Position numbers and translations under genes: made by a program | Notes under the pieces: generated by a model | Seen by the model: only the letters and a program-made list of their open reading frames with translations | The model's database searches: none | Told to the model about the DNA's origin: nothing | Source of the DNA: Dyadobacter sp. SG02 | Lineage (GTDB): Bacteria > Bacteroidota > Bacteroidia > Cytophagales > Spirosomataceae | Reading direction: 5' to 3' | NCBI RefSeq assembly: GCF_900109045.1 | Contig: NZ_FNYL01000001.1 | Location: 507,386 to 571,385 of the forward strand | Length of the DNA: 64,000 nt | Shown here: piece after piece, positions 27,770 through 37,059 of the stretch | Numbering within the stretch: the first letter of the stretch is position 1 | Layout: each line of letters begins with the position of its first letter

Positions 27770-28849
27770 TTAGAAATTAATTTCAAATGGTATGCCGAAC
27801 CGCTTCGCGAGCTCGTCGAGTGACAAAACTACCGGTTCGAGCAGTTTGATACCGTTCACACCGCGTTCGGCCTCCATTTCACGTTCGGGATCACCGGGGA
27901 TCAATACTTTTTCGCCATCCACGGCCCGTGCGTTCCGGAATGCGCCGATCCATTTGTCCATATCAGCCTTGAACTCGTCGGCTGGCCGGAATCCGTCCAC
28001 GCGCATCGCACCCAGGAAATGCCCGGTACCGAGCCCCACGCTTTGCTGCACACCCATAAAACCGGCGGTAGCGAACGGCGGCACCCACGGCCCAAAGTTA
28101 GCACCGGAAAGCACACCGGAAAAAATATCGACAATAGCGCCGAGGCCGTAACCTTTATGGCTGCCATGCTCGCGATCGGAGCCGAGTGGCAACAATCCGC
28201 CGCCGCTTTTTACGGCATTAGAATCGGTCGTAGGGTTACCATCGGCGTCTTGCGCCCACCCCAGCGGTGCCGGAAGGCCTTTTCTTTGCAAAATTTCGAA
28301 CTTCCCGTAAGCCACTGCCGTCGATGCAAAGTCTGCCACAAAGGCAGGTTCTGTCAATGCGGGCACTGCAACGGCAATAGGGTTTGTGCCTAATAATTTA
28401 TCCAGTGAGAAAGTCGGGGTAACAAGCGGTGCCGCATTCGTCATGGTCCAGCCGATCATATCCTTCTCCAAAGCCAGCATCGCATGGTAGCCCGCAATGC
28501 CAAAATGGTTTGAGTTTCTGACCGATACCCAGCCGGACCCTACTTTTTCGGCCTTTTCCATCGCAATTTCCATCGCTTTGGGTGCCACTACCAGCCCTAA
28601 TCCCCGGTCGCCGTCGACCACGGCGGTACTCGGCGTTTCATAGGCAATGGTCACATTAGGCTTCGGGTTCAGGCGGCCATGGTCGTAAAGCCTTACATAA
28701 CCTGCCAAACGGGCAATGCCGTGAGAATCCACCCCGCGCAAATCCGCGCTGACCAACACTTCGGAAGCCAGTCGGGCCTCTTCATGAGAACATCCTATCG
28801 CCAGAAAAACTTCTTCGGTAAAATGTTTTAAATAACTGGCCTGATACAT
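27770..28849 (-). CDS. Ldh family oxidoreductase (malate/L-lactate dehydrogenase type)
   Basis: 359 residues from the ATG at 28849; the frame could start at TTG 28858. The family signature VSADLRGVDSHGIARL (about 34-49) holds the catalytic His, and the NADPH-binding WTMTNAAPLVTP and HKGYGLGAIVDIFSGVL follow. Members (YlbC, AllD, YbiC) reduce or oxidise 2-keto/2-hydroxy acids with NAD(P). The substrate cannot be told from sequence. Last gene upstream of mltG in a minus-strand run, with a 55-base gap. Confidence 0.87.
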   Translation of the reverse strand: MYQASYLKHFTEEVFLAIGCSHEEARLASEVLVSADLRGVDSHGIARLAGYVRLYDHGRLNPKPNVTIAYETPSTAVVDGDRGLGLVVAPKAMEIAMEKAEKVGSGWVSVRNSNHFGIAGYHAMLALEKDMIGWTMTNAAPLVTPTFSLDKLLGTNPIAVAVPALTEPAFVADFASTAVAYGKFEILQRKGLPAPLGWAQDADGNPTTDSNAVKSGGGLLPLGSDREHGSHKGYGLGAIVDIFSGVLSGANFGPWVPPFATAGFMGVQQSVGLGTGHFLGAMRVDGFRPADEFKADMDKWIGAFRNARAVDGEKVLIPGDPEREMEAERGVNGIKLLEPVVLSLDELAKRFGIPFEINF

Positions 28850-28917
28850 ATACGTCAAATATTGAACTTCTTGCTAATTTTACCGGGACCGCCAACCAGC
28901 GCGCCCGGCGTGCAAAT

Positions 28918-29541
28918 ATGGAAATTAAAAACTCATTCCTCAAACGCATCATCAGCTACTTCATCCGGGGACTTGTGCTGGTGGCGCCGCTATATGCGAC
29001 GGCCCTGATCATCTGGTCGGGTGTGGAATACCTCGACAATATCCTTCCCATCGAAATACCGATCTCGAACCAACAGATGGTGTATCTTCCGGGCCTCGGC
29101 GTGCTGATCATCATTTTCGGCATTATCCTGCTCGGTTTCCTGTTCTCGACAATCGTCCCGCAGTCGTTTTTCAAATTCACGGAAAGCATTATGCGCCGCA
29201 TTCCGCTGGTGAGTTTGATATACTATTCTATCAAAGACCTCATTCTGGCGTTTGTCGGGGATAAAAAGAAGTTCAACCAGCCCGTGCTGGTGACGATGTA
29301 TAAGGACACCGACATTAAAAAAATCGGTTTCATTACCCAAACCGACCTCAGCCACCTCAAAATCGCCGACCACGTGGCGGTGTACATGCCCCTCTCCTAT
29401 TCGCTTTCAGGCGAGCTTTTCATCGTTCCCGCCGATAATGTGACACCGGTCGACGCCAAAGCGACGGATGTGATGAAGATGCTTGTGTCCGGTGGTGTAT
29501 CTGTAAAGGTTTCAAAGGAAGAAACGGCTGAGGACGACTAG
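28918..29541 (+). CDS. DUF502 domain-containing membrane protein
   Basis: 207 residues with two N-terminal membrane helices (about 14-32 and 52-74) and a soluble C-terminal half. PQSFFKFTESIMRRIPLVSLIYYSIKDL is the DUF502 signature. The family is widespread, of unknown function. It diverges from the Ldh-type gene across a 68-base gap. Confidence 0.85.
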   Translation: MEIKNSFLKRIISYFIRGLVLVAPLYATALIIWSGVEYLDNILPIEIPISNQQMVYLPGLGVLIIIFGIILLGFLFSTIVPQSFFKFTESIMRRIPLVSLIYYSIKDLILAFVGDKKKFNQPVLVTMYKDTDIKKIGFITQTDLSHLKIADHVAVYMPLSYSLSGELFIVPADNVTPVDAKATDVMKMLVSGGVSVKVSKEETAEDD

Positions 29542-29602
29542 TTTAACGCGTTTTTAATAAGCAACAATGCAACAGTTGTGCCCGTTTAAGAGAATGATTC
29601 CC

Positions 29603-29610
29603 TATATTTG
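29603..29610 (+). promoter_or_regulatory. -7 element of the 29629 gene
   Basis: TATATTTG is a perfect Bacteroidota -7 element, 18 bases upstream of the ATG at 29629, so the leader would be short (about 12 bases). A TTGTG around 29575 is a weak -33 candidate at longer than usual spacing. Confidence 0.45.
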
Positions 29611-29628
29611 AACCATTCTTTTAGTACT

Positions 29629-30243
29629 ATGAGACTACTCCTTCCCATTGTCGTTTTGCTGTTCCTGGGGAATATCAAAGCATGGTCGCAAGACCATTAT
29701 GACCCTAAAAAAACCCTTTCCAGCGAAGAACTCTTTCTGAAACAGGGCAGCAGCAGCCGGGTAATCGCTACGCCGGGACAGAAATATCTGGTACTCGATG
29801 CTTCCCCTGTTATCGGCGGCTTTCACAGATACCGGTTCTTTCCGGGCGACAATATCAAGTTCCGGATGAAGAACGAAACGATCCGTTTCAATGAAACGAT
29901 CGCGTCCGTTGATGACGCTGCATTTACCATCGGTGTGGTGAACGAAGCCGTAGGCCGGATGGACTACCAGAGAATATTGCTCGAAGACATTCGCCTTTTG
30001 AAAGTTTCCAAAAGGATTCCGTTCGTTTCACAGGCAGCTCCATTGCTTCCACTGGCCGGTTTGATCTTCATCGGAGCCGATTTCTTCAACAAAGGCATCG
30101 ACAATAAACGCTACACGACCGACACTTCCACGCTCGTCATCGGCGGTTCGCTCATGGCTGCGGGGTATATTTGTTATAAATTCACATTCGCTTCCCTGAA
30201 AATCAATAACAGGAATAAGCTGAAAGTGCTTGAAACCTATTAA
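29629..30243 (+). CDS. Hypothetical exported/membrane protein
   Basis: 204 residues from the ATG at 29629 (a TTG 21 bases upstream is also open). A signal peptide (1-21, ending WSQ) is followed by a polar part and two hydrophobic segments (about 140-158 and 168-186). No motif I recognise. It lies 23 bases before the aroA start on the same strand and may be co-transcribed with it. Paralogues of this kind occur in Cytophagales genomes, but its function is unknown. Confidence 0.7.
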   Translation: MRLLLPIVVLLFLGNIKAWSQDHYDPKKTLSSEELFLKQGSSSRVIATPGQKYLVLDASPVIGGFHRYRFFPGDNIKFRMKNETIRFNETIASVDDAAFTIGVVNEAVGRMDYQRILLEDIRLLKVSKRIPFVSQAAPLLPLAGLIFIGADFFNKGIDNKRYTTDTSTLVIGGSLMAAGYICYKFTFASLKINNRNKLKVLETY

Positions 30244-30266
30244 TTGCGAAACACCATATCTGAAAA

Positions 30267-31502
30267 GTGAAATCCATTCTCGTTCATCCCCCCCAACAAT
30301 CCATACGTGCAGAAATACAGCTTGCCGCATCCAAAAGTGAATGTAACCGCGCGCTGATCATCAATGCGCTCACCGGTTTCCAGTCCGAGCTGACCAACAT
30401 TTCCGAAGCCCGCGACTCGCAGACGATGCTCCGCCTGCTCAATTCCAGCGATGCGGTAGCGGACGTGATCGACGCAGGAACCACCATGCGCTTTCTGACG
30501 GCGTACTTTGCCGTAACCAACCAGAAGAAAACCATGACCGGCACGCCTCGTATGTGCGAGCGCCCGATTGGGATACTCGTGGATGCGCTGCGCAAGCTCG
30601 GGGCGGATATTACCTACGAAAAAGTGGAAGGCTACCCGCCGCTCCAACTGAATGGCTTCAATTATTCGGGCAACAATGAGCTCACCATGCGCGGCGATGT
30701 GAGCAGTCAGTACATATCTGCATTGCTGATGATCGCGCCGCAGTTACCCGCCGGTTTGAAAATCAAACTGGAAGGCGAAGTAGGTTCAAGACCTTATATT
30801 GAAATGACTTTGAACCAGATGGCACATTTCGGTATCGAATACATCGCCGACTGGGAGCATAATGTACTCACTATCCCGCCATTCAAATACCAACCCAAAC
30901 CTTACGCCATCGAATCCGACTGGTCGGGTGCGAGCTATTGGTACAGCATTGTAGCATTGGCCGCCGACGCGGAAGTGGAGTTATTGGGATTGAAGAAAGA
31001 CTCGCTGCAAGGCGACAGTGCCATCGTCGACATTATGCGTCACCTCGGTGTGGAAAGCGTATTCACCGACCGCGGCGTACTGTTGACCAAAATCCCTGCG
31101 AAAGCATCATTGGGCTGGGATTTCACCAACTGCCCTGATCTGGCTCAAACCGTGGTTGTTATTTGCGCGATCAAAAAGATCCGCCTTTCACTGACCGGGG
31201 TGGAAAGTCTTAAAATCAAAGAAACCGACCGCATTTTCGCATTGCAACAGGAGCTCAAAAAGCTGGGAGCGGAATTGAATGAAGTTGAAAAAGACCATTT
31301 ATACGAAGTAACGACCCTCACCGACATCCCTACCGATCCGGTGCCGTCCATTCACACCTACGACGACCACCGTATGGCGATGGCGTTCGCGCCCGTGGGT
31401 ATGGTCAGCGAAATCCTGATCGAAGAGCCCGGCGTAGTCGTAAAATCCTATCCCGGTTACTGGAAAGACCTCGCGAAGGTTACCACCTGGGAAGAAGTTT
31501 AG
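30267..31502 (+). CDS. aroA: 3-phosphoshikimate 1-carboxyvinyltransferase (EPSP synthase)
   Basis: 411 residues starting at a GTG. It has LAASKSECNRALI near residue 20 for shikimate-3-phosphate binding, DAGTTMRFLTAYFA (about 71-84), RPYIEMTLNQM, and the C-terminal KETDRIFALQQEL and YDDHRMAMAFA with the catalytic Asp and Glu. It joins shikimate-3-phosphate to PEP in the shikimate pathway. The short N-terminus is normal for the Bacteroidota type. No other aro genes are adjacent. Confidence 0.95.
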   Translation: MKSILVHPPQQSIRAEIQLAASKSECNRALIINALTGFQSELTNISEARDSQTMLRLLNSSDAVADVIDAGTTMRFLTAYFAVTNQKKTMTGTPRMCERPIGILVDALRKLGADITYEKVEGYPPLQLNGFNYSGNNELTMRGDVSSQYISALLMIAPQLPAGLKIKLEGEVGSRPYIEMTLNQMAHFGIEYIADWEHNVLTIPPFKYQPKPYAIESDWSGASYWYSIVALAADAEVELLGLKKDSLQGDSAIVDIMRHLGVESVFTDRGVLLTKIPAKASLGWDFTNCPDLAQTVVVICAIKKIRLSLTGVESLKIKETDRIFALQQELKKLGAELNEVEKDHLYEVTTLTDIPTDPVPSIHTYDDHRMAMAFAPVGMVSEILIEEPGVVVKSYPGYWKDLAKVTTWEEV

Positions 31503-31526
31503 AATATTCACCATCTGGAATTGTTT

Positions 31527-33122
31527 ATGGAAACTGTCTGGTCGTTCCTGGCATCCGTGCCTGTCTGGCTTTATATTATCCTGGCCATCGCCGCCATTAT
31601 CGCGCTCAGGGATATTTTACAAAAGAGGCACACCATTCAGCATAACTTTCCACTGGTAGGGCATTTCCGGTACATGATCGAGACGATCGGGCCGGAGCTG
31701 CGCCAATACATTGTAGCCAACAACCGGGAAGAGCTGCCGTTCAACCGCCGGCAGCGCTCCTGGATCTACGCTTCTTCCAAAAAAGAGAACAACTACCAGG
31801 GCTTCGGCACCGACCAGAATATGCAGGAAGCGGGTTATGTGCTCATCAAGCCTTCAATGTTGCCCTACCGCGTGGATTCGACCCACAGCCACCACGTCAA
31901 AAACGGCAACGATCCCCACCATTACACCATTCCGAGTGCCAAAGTCATAGGCGCGTACCACCGACGCAAGCGCCCGTATCGCCCGCGTTCGGTCGTGAAC
32001 GTGAGCGCGATGAGCTATGGATCGCTCTCCGCACGTGCCATCGAATCTCTGAACAAGGGCTCTTTCAAATTTGGCAACTACCATAATACCGGCGAAGGCG
32101 GCCTCTCGCCTTACCACAAATTTGGGGCGGATGTGGTTTTTAATATGGGCACGTCCTATTTCGGCGTGCGCGACCACGACGGAAATTTTGTGATGGAAAA
32201 GCTGGTGAAGCTGATGCAGAACAACCCGACCGTGCGAATGATCGAGCTGAAACTCTCGCAAGGGGCCAAACCCGGCAAGGGCGGCGTGCTGCCGGCCAGC
32301 AAGATTACGGCCGAAATCGCCGAAATCCGCGGCGTACCGATCGGTAAGGACGTTGTTTCACCTCCCTACCACAGCGCATTCTCGAATGTCCGCGAAATGA
32401 TCGATTTTATCGAAGCCATGGCTGCGGAAACAGGTTTGCCGGTAGGTATCAAATCGGCAGTGGGTAAAACGGAAATGTGGGAAGAACTGGCCGACCTGAT
32501 GGTCGAAACCGGCAAAGGCCCCGACTTTATTACCATTGATGGCGGTGAAGGTGGCACCGGCGCGGCACCTCCGTCTTTTGCAGATCACGTGTCGCTGCCA
32601 CTCGTTTTTGCATTCAGCACCGTTTACAAAATATTCCAGAAACATAACCTGAACGATAAGATCACCTTCATTGCTTCGGGTAAACTCGGGCTTCCCGCTC
32701 AGGCTGTGATGGCATTCGCAATGGGTGCGGACATTATCAATGTGGCGCGCGAGGCAATGCTTTCGATAGGCTGCATTCAGGCGCAAACCTGCCATACCAA
32801 CCGCTGCCCGACCGGCATTGCCACCAACAACAAATGGCTGGAATCGGGCATCGATCCCACATTAAAAAGCGAGCGCTTCAACAACTATATGAAGACGCTG
32901 GCAAAGGAGATCATCGAAATCACGCACGCCGCGGGTTATGAGCATCCGTGCCAGTTCGGGATGGCGGATATCGATATTTCAATGGGCGATAACAACAAAA
33001 CCATTACCCTCGCCGATAATTATGGTTATCTTAAAACCGTCGTACCTTTCTCCGACATGAAAGCATTGCTAGAATGCGATCACCTCGGGGGCCGGGATAT
33101 ACCGGGCGAAAAAGTAGCCTGA
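31527..33122 (+). CDS. FMN-binding glutamate synthase family protein
   Basis: 531 residues from the ATG at 31527. An N-terminal membrane helix (about 8-27) is followed by a GltB-type FMN TIM barrel: SMLPYRVDSTHSHHVKNGNDP, MSYGSLSARAIESLN, GEGGLSPYHKFGADVVF, and DFITIDGGEGGTGAAP. A cysteine motif CIQAQTCHTNRCPTG near residues 414-428 is the 3Fe-4S cluster site. The glutaminase domain of GltB is absent. Such membrane-bound GltS-like proteins are common and their physiological reaction is uncertain, so amination of 2-oxoglutarate is not proven. Confidence 0.88.
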   Translation: METVWSFLASVPVWLYIILAIAAIIALRDILQKRHTIQHNFPLVGHFRYMIETIGPELRQYIVANNREELPFNRRQRSWIYASSKKENNYQGFGTDQNMQEAGYVLIKPSMLPYRVDSTHSHHVKNGNDPHHYTIPSAKVIGAYHRRKRPYRPRSVVNVSAMSYGSLSARAIESLNKGSFKFGNYHNTGEGGLSPYHKFGADVVFNMGTSYFGVRDHDGNFVMEKLVKLMQNNPTVRMIELKLSQGAKPGKGGVLPASKITAEIAEIRGVPIGKDVVSPPYHSAFSNVREMIDFIEAMAAETGLPVGIKSAVGKTEMWEELADLMVETGKGPDFITIDGGEGGTGAAPPSFADHVSLPLVFAFSTVYKIFQKHNLNDKITFIASGKLGLPAQAVMAFAMGADIINVAREAMLSIGCIQAQTCHTNRCPTGIATNNKWLESGIDPTLKSERFNNYMKTLAKEIIEITHAAGYEHPCQFGMADIDISMGDNNKTITLADNYGYLKTVVPFSDMKALLECDHLGGRDIPGEKVA

Positions 33123-33206
33123 CCGCAGGATATTCCTCCACACTTTTGCTTTGGGAGAAGTATATGGAAACAGAAGCCGCAAACGTTGCCTTCATAAAAC
33201 GCGTCC

Positions 33207-34871
33207 ATGAAAAAAACTCTACTGCTTACCGTATTAACATTTCTAATCGCCGAAGGCGTTGTTTTCTCGCAGAGTAATCCGAGATACCTGTTGTTGTTTA
33301 AAGACAAAAGCAACAGTACCTATTCCGTCGACAAGCCCACTGAATTTCTTTCCCAAAGGTCTGTCGACCGGCGTAAAAAGCAGAACATCGCCATCACCAC
33401 AAACGATTTCCCGGTCAATCAGGGCTACCTGTTTGCGATAACTCAAACCGGGGCGAAGGTGATCTACCCGAGTCGATGGTTCAATGGTGCATTGGTGGAA
33501 GCTTCGGACGCACAGCTTGCACAGATCAAGACTTTACCGTTTTACAAAGGAATTGAGCTGAACCTGCCCGTTGCCAATATCACTTCCAAATCACCCGGTA
33601 TTGCCCGCACCGATGCTACAAACCGGAAATTGGGCACAACCGAGGATGTCGATTACGGCAAAATGAATGCGCAGCTGGCATTGATGGAAGTGGCTGATAT
33701 GCACAAAAAAGGCTTCCAGGGCGAGAATATGCTCATTGCCATTCTCGACAACGGCTTTGCCAAAGGCGATGAAGTAGCCTATTTCAAACAGCTCCGCGAC
33801 GAAAAGCGAATTGTCGACTCCCACGATTTCGTGGCCCGCGACGGTAATATCTATAACGACGGCTTCCACGGCCTGAACGTCATGTCGACGATCGCAGGTT
33901 ACTTACCCGGCACATTGGTAGGTACTGCGTTCAAGGCGTCATTTGCATTGTATGTTACCGAAAACAACTTCGGCGAATCTCCCTACGAGGAAATCACCTG
34001 GCTCATGGCAGCCGAACGCGCCGATAGCCTCGGCGCCGATGTGATCAACTCCTCACTGGGCTACACCACATTCGACGACGAATTCGACTCGCCTGCTTAT
34101 AACCATACCTACAAGGACATGGACGGTAAAACGACGATCGTCAGCCGCGCCGCGCGTTACGCCACGCGCAAGGGGATTCTGGTTGTCAACTCCGCCGGAA
34201 ATGACGGTAACGATACCTGGAAATACATTGGCGCACCTGCGGATGTGGATTCGGTACTGACAGTAGGCGCCACCAACTACGACCGCAGCTATTCTTCACT
34301 AAGCTCCGTCGGCCCCAATGCGGCGCAACAGCAAAAGCCGGATGTCGCGGCGGTCGGTGCGGGAACGATCATCGGCGATCTTGGTGGAGGCGCCTCCAGC
34401 GGGTATGGCACTTCATTTTCAGCGCCGCAAATTGCAGGTGTTGCCGCCATCCTCTGGCAGGCATTCCCTAACCTGACGGCACAGCAGGTTATTTATGTAT
34501 TGAAAAAATCGGGGCACCTGGCTGCGACGCCCGACAATTTTCTGGGTTATGGCGTTCCAAACCTCGTTAAGGCGCAGGAAATCGTGCAAAACGAGTTCGC
34601 TCCGCTGGGTACCGAAGGGGAACTGTTACGCGATGTCATCCTTTCCCCCAATCCGGCGCAGGACGAAGTGACACTTACCATCCCGCAAACCCTGATTGGG
34701 AAAATGGCCAAGGTGGGTCTCTATGCCGCAAACGGTGCCACGATGCATTCGGCCACTACGCGACTTCCTGCCAAACACACCGTTGCAACAGGCCAGCTTG
34801 CTTCCGGAATCTATCTGATCCGCATCAAAGTGGACAATCAGGAGCGCACGCTGAAATTTATAAAGCGGTAG
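33207..34871 (+). CDS. S8 family serine peptidase with T9SS type A sorting domain
   Basis: 554 residues with a signal peptide (1-21, ending FSQ). Subtilisin triad: Asp181 in AILDNGF, His221 in GFHGLNV, Ser403 in GTSFSAPQIAG. The C-terminal region (about 470-554), from VILSPNPAQDEVTLTIP to GIYLIRIKVDNQ and ending KFIKR, is a Por secretion type A sorting domain. It is therefore exported across the outer membrane by T9SS and may be anchored to the cell surface or released. It overlaps the Nudix gene end by 14 bases on the opposite strand. Confidence 0.93.
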   Translation: MKKTLLLTVLTFLIAEGVVFSQSNPRYLLLFKDKSNSTYSVDKPTEFLSQRSVDRRKKQNIAITTNDFPVNQGYLFAITQTGAKVIYPSRWFNGALVEASDAQLAQIKTLPFYKGIELNLPVANITSKSPGIARTDATNRKLGTTEDVDYGKMNAQLALMEVADMHKKGFQGENMLIAILDNGFAKGDEVAYFKQLRDEKRIVDSHDFVARDGNIYNDGFHGLNVMSTIAGYLPGTLVGTAFKASFALYVTENNFGESPYEEITWLMAAERADSLGADVINSSLGYTTFDDEFDSPAYNHTYKDMDGKTTIVSRAARYATRKGILVVNSAGNDGNDTWKYIGAPADVDSVLTVGATNYDRSYSSLSSVGPNAAQQQKPDVAAVGAGTIIGDLGGGASSGYGTSFSAPQIAGVAAILWQAFPNLTAQQVIYVLKKSGHLAATPDNFLGYGVPNLVKAQEIVQNEFAPLGTEGELLRDVILSPNPAQDEVTLTIPQTLIGKMAKVGLYAANGATMHSATTRLPAKHTVATGQLASGIYLIRIKVDNQERTLKFIKR

Positions 34872-35397
34872 TTTTCCTCACCATCCGCATAATCGACTCG
34901 GAATCGTTGGAATGCTGAACCTGCGAAACGGGTACCCATTGCACGTCTTTCGATTCGCTGTTCAATACGATTTCCTGGCCCCCGGCGGCTTTGAATGCGA
35001 AGCGGATGTCGTAATGGTAATGCTCGGGAATGTCTTTATTGGCGGGAATCAAATGCACGTCCACGTCGAAAATACCGGCTCGCAATGCCTGCAAATCGGT
35101 GATACCGGTTTCTTCCATTACTTCTTTCATCGCCACTTCCCGCACGTCGGGATCGCCGTCGCAATGGCCGCCGGGCTGGAACCAGCGGTCGAGCTTGCGG
35201 TCGTGCATGAGCAGTACCGCATCTTTCCCCGGCGAAAGCACCCAGCCGGAAGCCGTGATATGCCCTTTCAGCAGGCTGCGTTCGAAACACTCGGGATGCC
35301 CTTTCACAAAATCGACCGTATCATTATGCATTTCAGCCTCTAAGCCCTGCTCCGGTTCGTACGATGCGAGCAATGCGAGCAAACTGTCCCTTTTCAT
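34858..35397 (-). CDS. NUDIX hydrolase
   Basis: 179 residues. The Nudix helix reads PGGHCDGDPDVREVAMKEVMEETGI, with Lys in place of Arg and Pro at the first conserved Glu of the usual consensus. That GGH-DGD variant belongs to a separate Nudix subgroup. The metal-binding EE pair is kept. It hydrolyses an unknown nucleoside-diphosphate-X. The N-terminal 40 residues (MKRDSLLALLASYEP...) are outside the Nudix fold. It converges with the subtilase gene. Confidence 0.82.
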   Translation of the reverse strand: MKRDSLLALLASYEPEQGLEAEMHNDTVDFVKGHPECFERSLLKGHITASGWVLSPGKDAVLLMHDRKLDRWFQPGGHCDGDPDVREVAMKEVMEETGITDLQALRAGIFDVDVHLIPANKDIPEHYHYDIRFAFKAAGGQEIVLNSESKDVQWVPVSQVQHSNDSESIMRMVRKTTAL

Positions 35398-35474
35398 TTA
35401 GACTATCTGGTTTTTTCGTTCTAATTTCACCACAAGTTTAACAACTGAAAGCAATAAACCACCTTATTCAAGCA

Positions 35475-36383
35475 ATGAAAAAGTATCTATTATCCATGTC
35501 CCTCGCTGCCCTGCTGGCGACCGGCTCTATCGCACAACGCGTGCCCGCGCCCAGCCCCGCAGCCACTGTAATGCAAACCGTTGGTGTAACCGATTTCACC
35601 GTCAAATATTCCCGCCCGTTCCTCAAAGGCCGCAAAGTATTCGCCGACGGCTCTACGCTCGCTCCTTACGATCAAATCTGGCGCACCGGTGCTAACATGG
35701 CCACGATTTTCGAATCCAGCACCGAGTTTACATTCGGCGGCAAAAAAGTACCTGCGGGCAAGTATGCATTGTTTTCGATCCCCAATGGCGCTGCGTGGAC
35801 AGTGATTTTGAATAAAAACTATAACCAGGGTGGCAGCGACGCCTACAAAGAATCTGAGGACGTTGCCCGCACAATGGTAGTACCGACTTCGAGCGAATTC
35901 ACCGAAGCATTCAAAATCGAGATCGAGCCGGTAACCGATAGCACAGCGCTGTTGAACCTCTCGTGGTCGTCGGTGACTGTACCTGTGCCCCTCGCCGTAA
36001 GCACCGAGTCGCTTACAATGACTGCATTGAACAAAGCCGTAGCCGAAAAACCAGAGGACGTAGCCACATTGCAGAGCACGGCCGCTTATATGCTTTCCAA
36101 AGGCAAGGATTTACAAGTAGCATTGTCGCTGGCCGACAAAGCGATCGGTTTGAAAGAGTCATTCGGCGCATTGTGGACCAAAGCGCAGATTTTGAACAAA
36201 CTGGGAAAAACCGCCGAAGCGGTTCCCGTAGCCCAAAAAGCATTGACGGTAGGCGCAGCCGCACCGGACGGAGCCTACAATTTTTACAAGCCACAAGTTG
36301 AAAAAGCCATCGCCGAAATGCAGGCCAAAGCTGCACCGGCTGTGAAAGAAGCTGTTTCAACAGTTAAAAAGAAGAAGAAATAG
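35475..36383 (+). CDS. DUF2911 domain-containing exported protein
   Basis: 302 residues with a signal peptide (1-20). The DUF2911 domain covers about 25-180: VKYSRPFLKGRKVF, WRTGANMATIFE and KVPAGKYALFSIP are its marks. The C-terminal half (about 185-290) has TPR-like helices with GALWTKAQILNKLGKTAEAV and a lysine-rich end. The function is unknown. This pairing of domains is common in Bacteroidota. A strong terminator follows. Confidence 0.9.
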   Translation: MKKYLLSMSLAALLATGSIAQRVPAPSPAATVMQTVGVTDFTVKYSRPFLKGRKVFADGSTLAPYDQIWRTGANMATIFESSTEFTFGGKKVPAGKYALFSIPNGAAWTVILNKNYNQGGSDAYKESEDVARTMVVPTSSEFTEAFKIEIEPVTDSTALLNLSWSSVTVPVPLAVSTESLTMTALNKAVAEKPEDVATLQSTAAYMLSKGKDLQVALSLADKAIGLKESFGALWTKAQILNKLGKTAEAVPVAQKALTVGAAAPDGAYNFYKPQVEKAIAEMQAKAAPAVKEAVSTVKKKKK

Positions 36384-36409
36384 TATTAATAGAGTAAGAA
36401 TATCGAGCG

Positions 36410-36438
36410 CCGCCGGATCATCTCCGGCGGTTTCTTTT
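36410..36438 (+). terminator. Intrinsic terminator of the DUF2911 gene
   Basis: An 8-bp perfect stem CCGCCGGA/TCCGGCGG (36410-36417 and 36423-36430), 5-base loop, followed by TTTCTTTTT. It ends exactly where the convergent TRIC gene stop lies. Confidence 0.85.
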
Positions 36439-37046
36439 TATCTGAAAAACCGGGGAACACTCCATTGATAACGCACCGCCAGTATCCTTAATACGATAAT
36501 GACAACGGCCGACGAAATGAATGTGGTATTGCGCTCTACACCTAAACTATCGAGGATCAGGTAAACACAGGCACCGGTAAAGCACGCCGTCGCGTACACT
36601 TCCTTCCGGTAAATGATCGGGATTTCGTTCGTCATCACATCCCGGATCACCCCGCCCATAGTGGCCGTGAAAACGCCCATGATCACGGCAATCTCCGGCC
36701 TGACGCCCAAATGCAAGGCCTTTTCAGTCCCTACCAAAGTAAAAAGCGCGATCCCGAACGTATCGAACAGGAACAACGTCTTTCGCAGCCTTAGCAGGAA
36801 TTTGTAGAAAATAAATGTGACGAGAATCCCCAGGATAATGGCGTGGATGATCGTGATGTCATTGATCCAGACCAGCGGGTAACTTCCCAACAGCACATCG
36901 CGCAGCGTACCGCCACCGATGGACGAAATAAAGGCTGTGAAGCTCGCACCAAACCAATCCTGGTGCTTCTGATCCTTCACAGCCAATGCGCCGGAGATCG
37001 CGAATGCGAATGTTCCGACAATCTCTAATATGTATTGAATGCTCAT
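36438..37046 (-). CDS. Trimeric intracellular cation channel family protein (YadS/YicG, UPF0126)
   Basis: 202 residues with seven membrane helices in two repeats, each with a glycine-rich motif: GTFAFAISGALAVKD at residues 11-25 and GVFTATMGGVIRDV (about 123-136), with GGGTLRDVLLG near 43. TRIC channels conduct K+ and other monovalent cations. It is the third gene of an operon with OsmC and thyA. Confidence 0.9.
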   Translation of the reverse strand: MSIQYILEIVGTFAFAISGALAVKDQKHQDWFGASFTAFISSIGGGTLRDVLLGSYPLVWINDITIIHAIILGILVTFIFYKFLLRLRKTLFLFDTFGIALFTLVGTEKALHLGVRPEIAVIMGVFTATMGGVIRDVMTNEIPIIYRKEVYATACFTGACVYLILDSLGVERNTTFISSAVVIIVLRILAVRYQWSVPRFFR

Positions 37047-37059
37047 CCCGAGACGAGGG

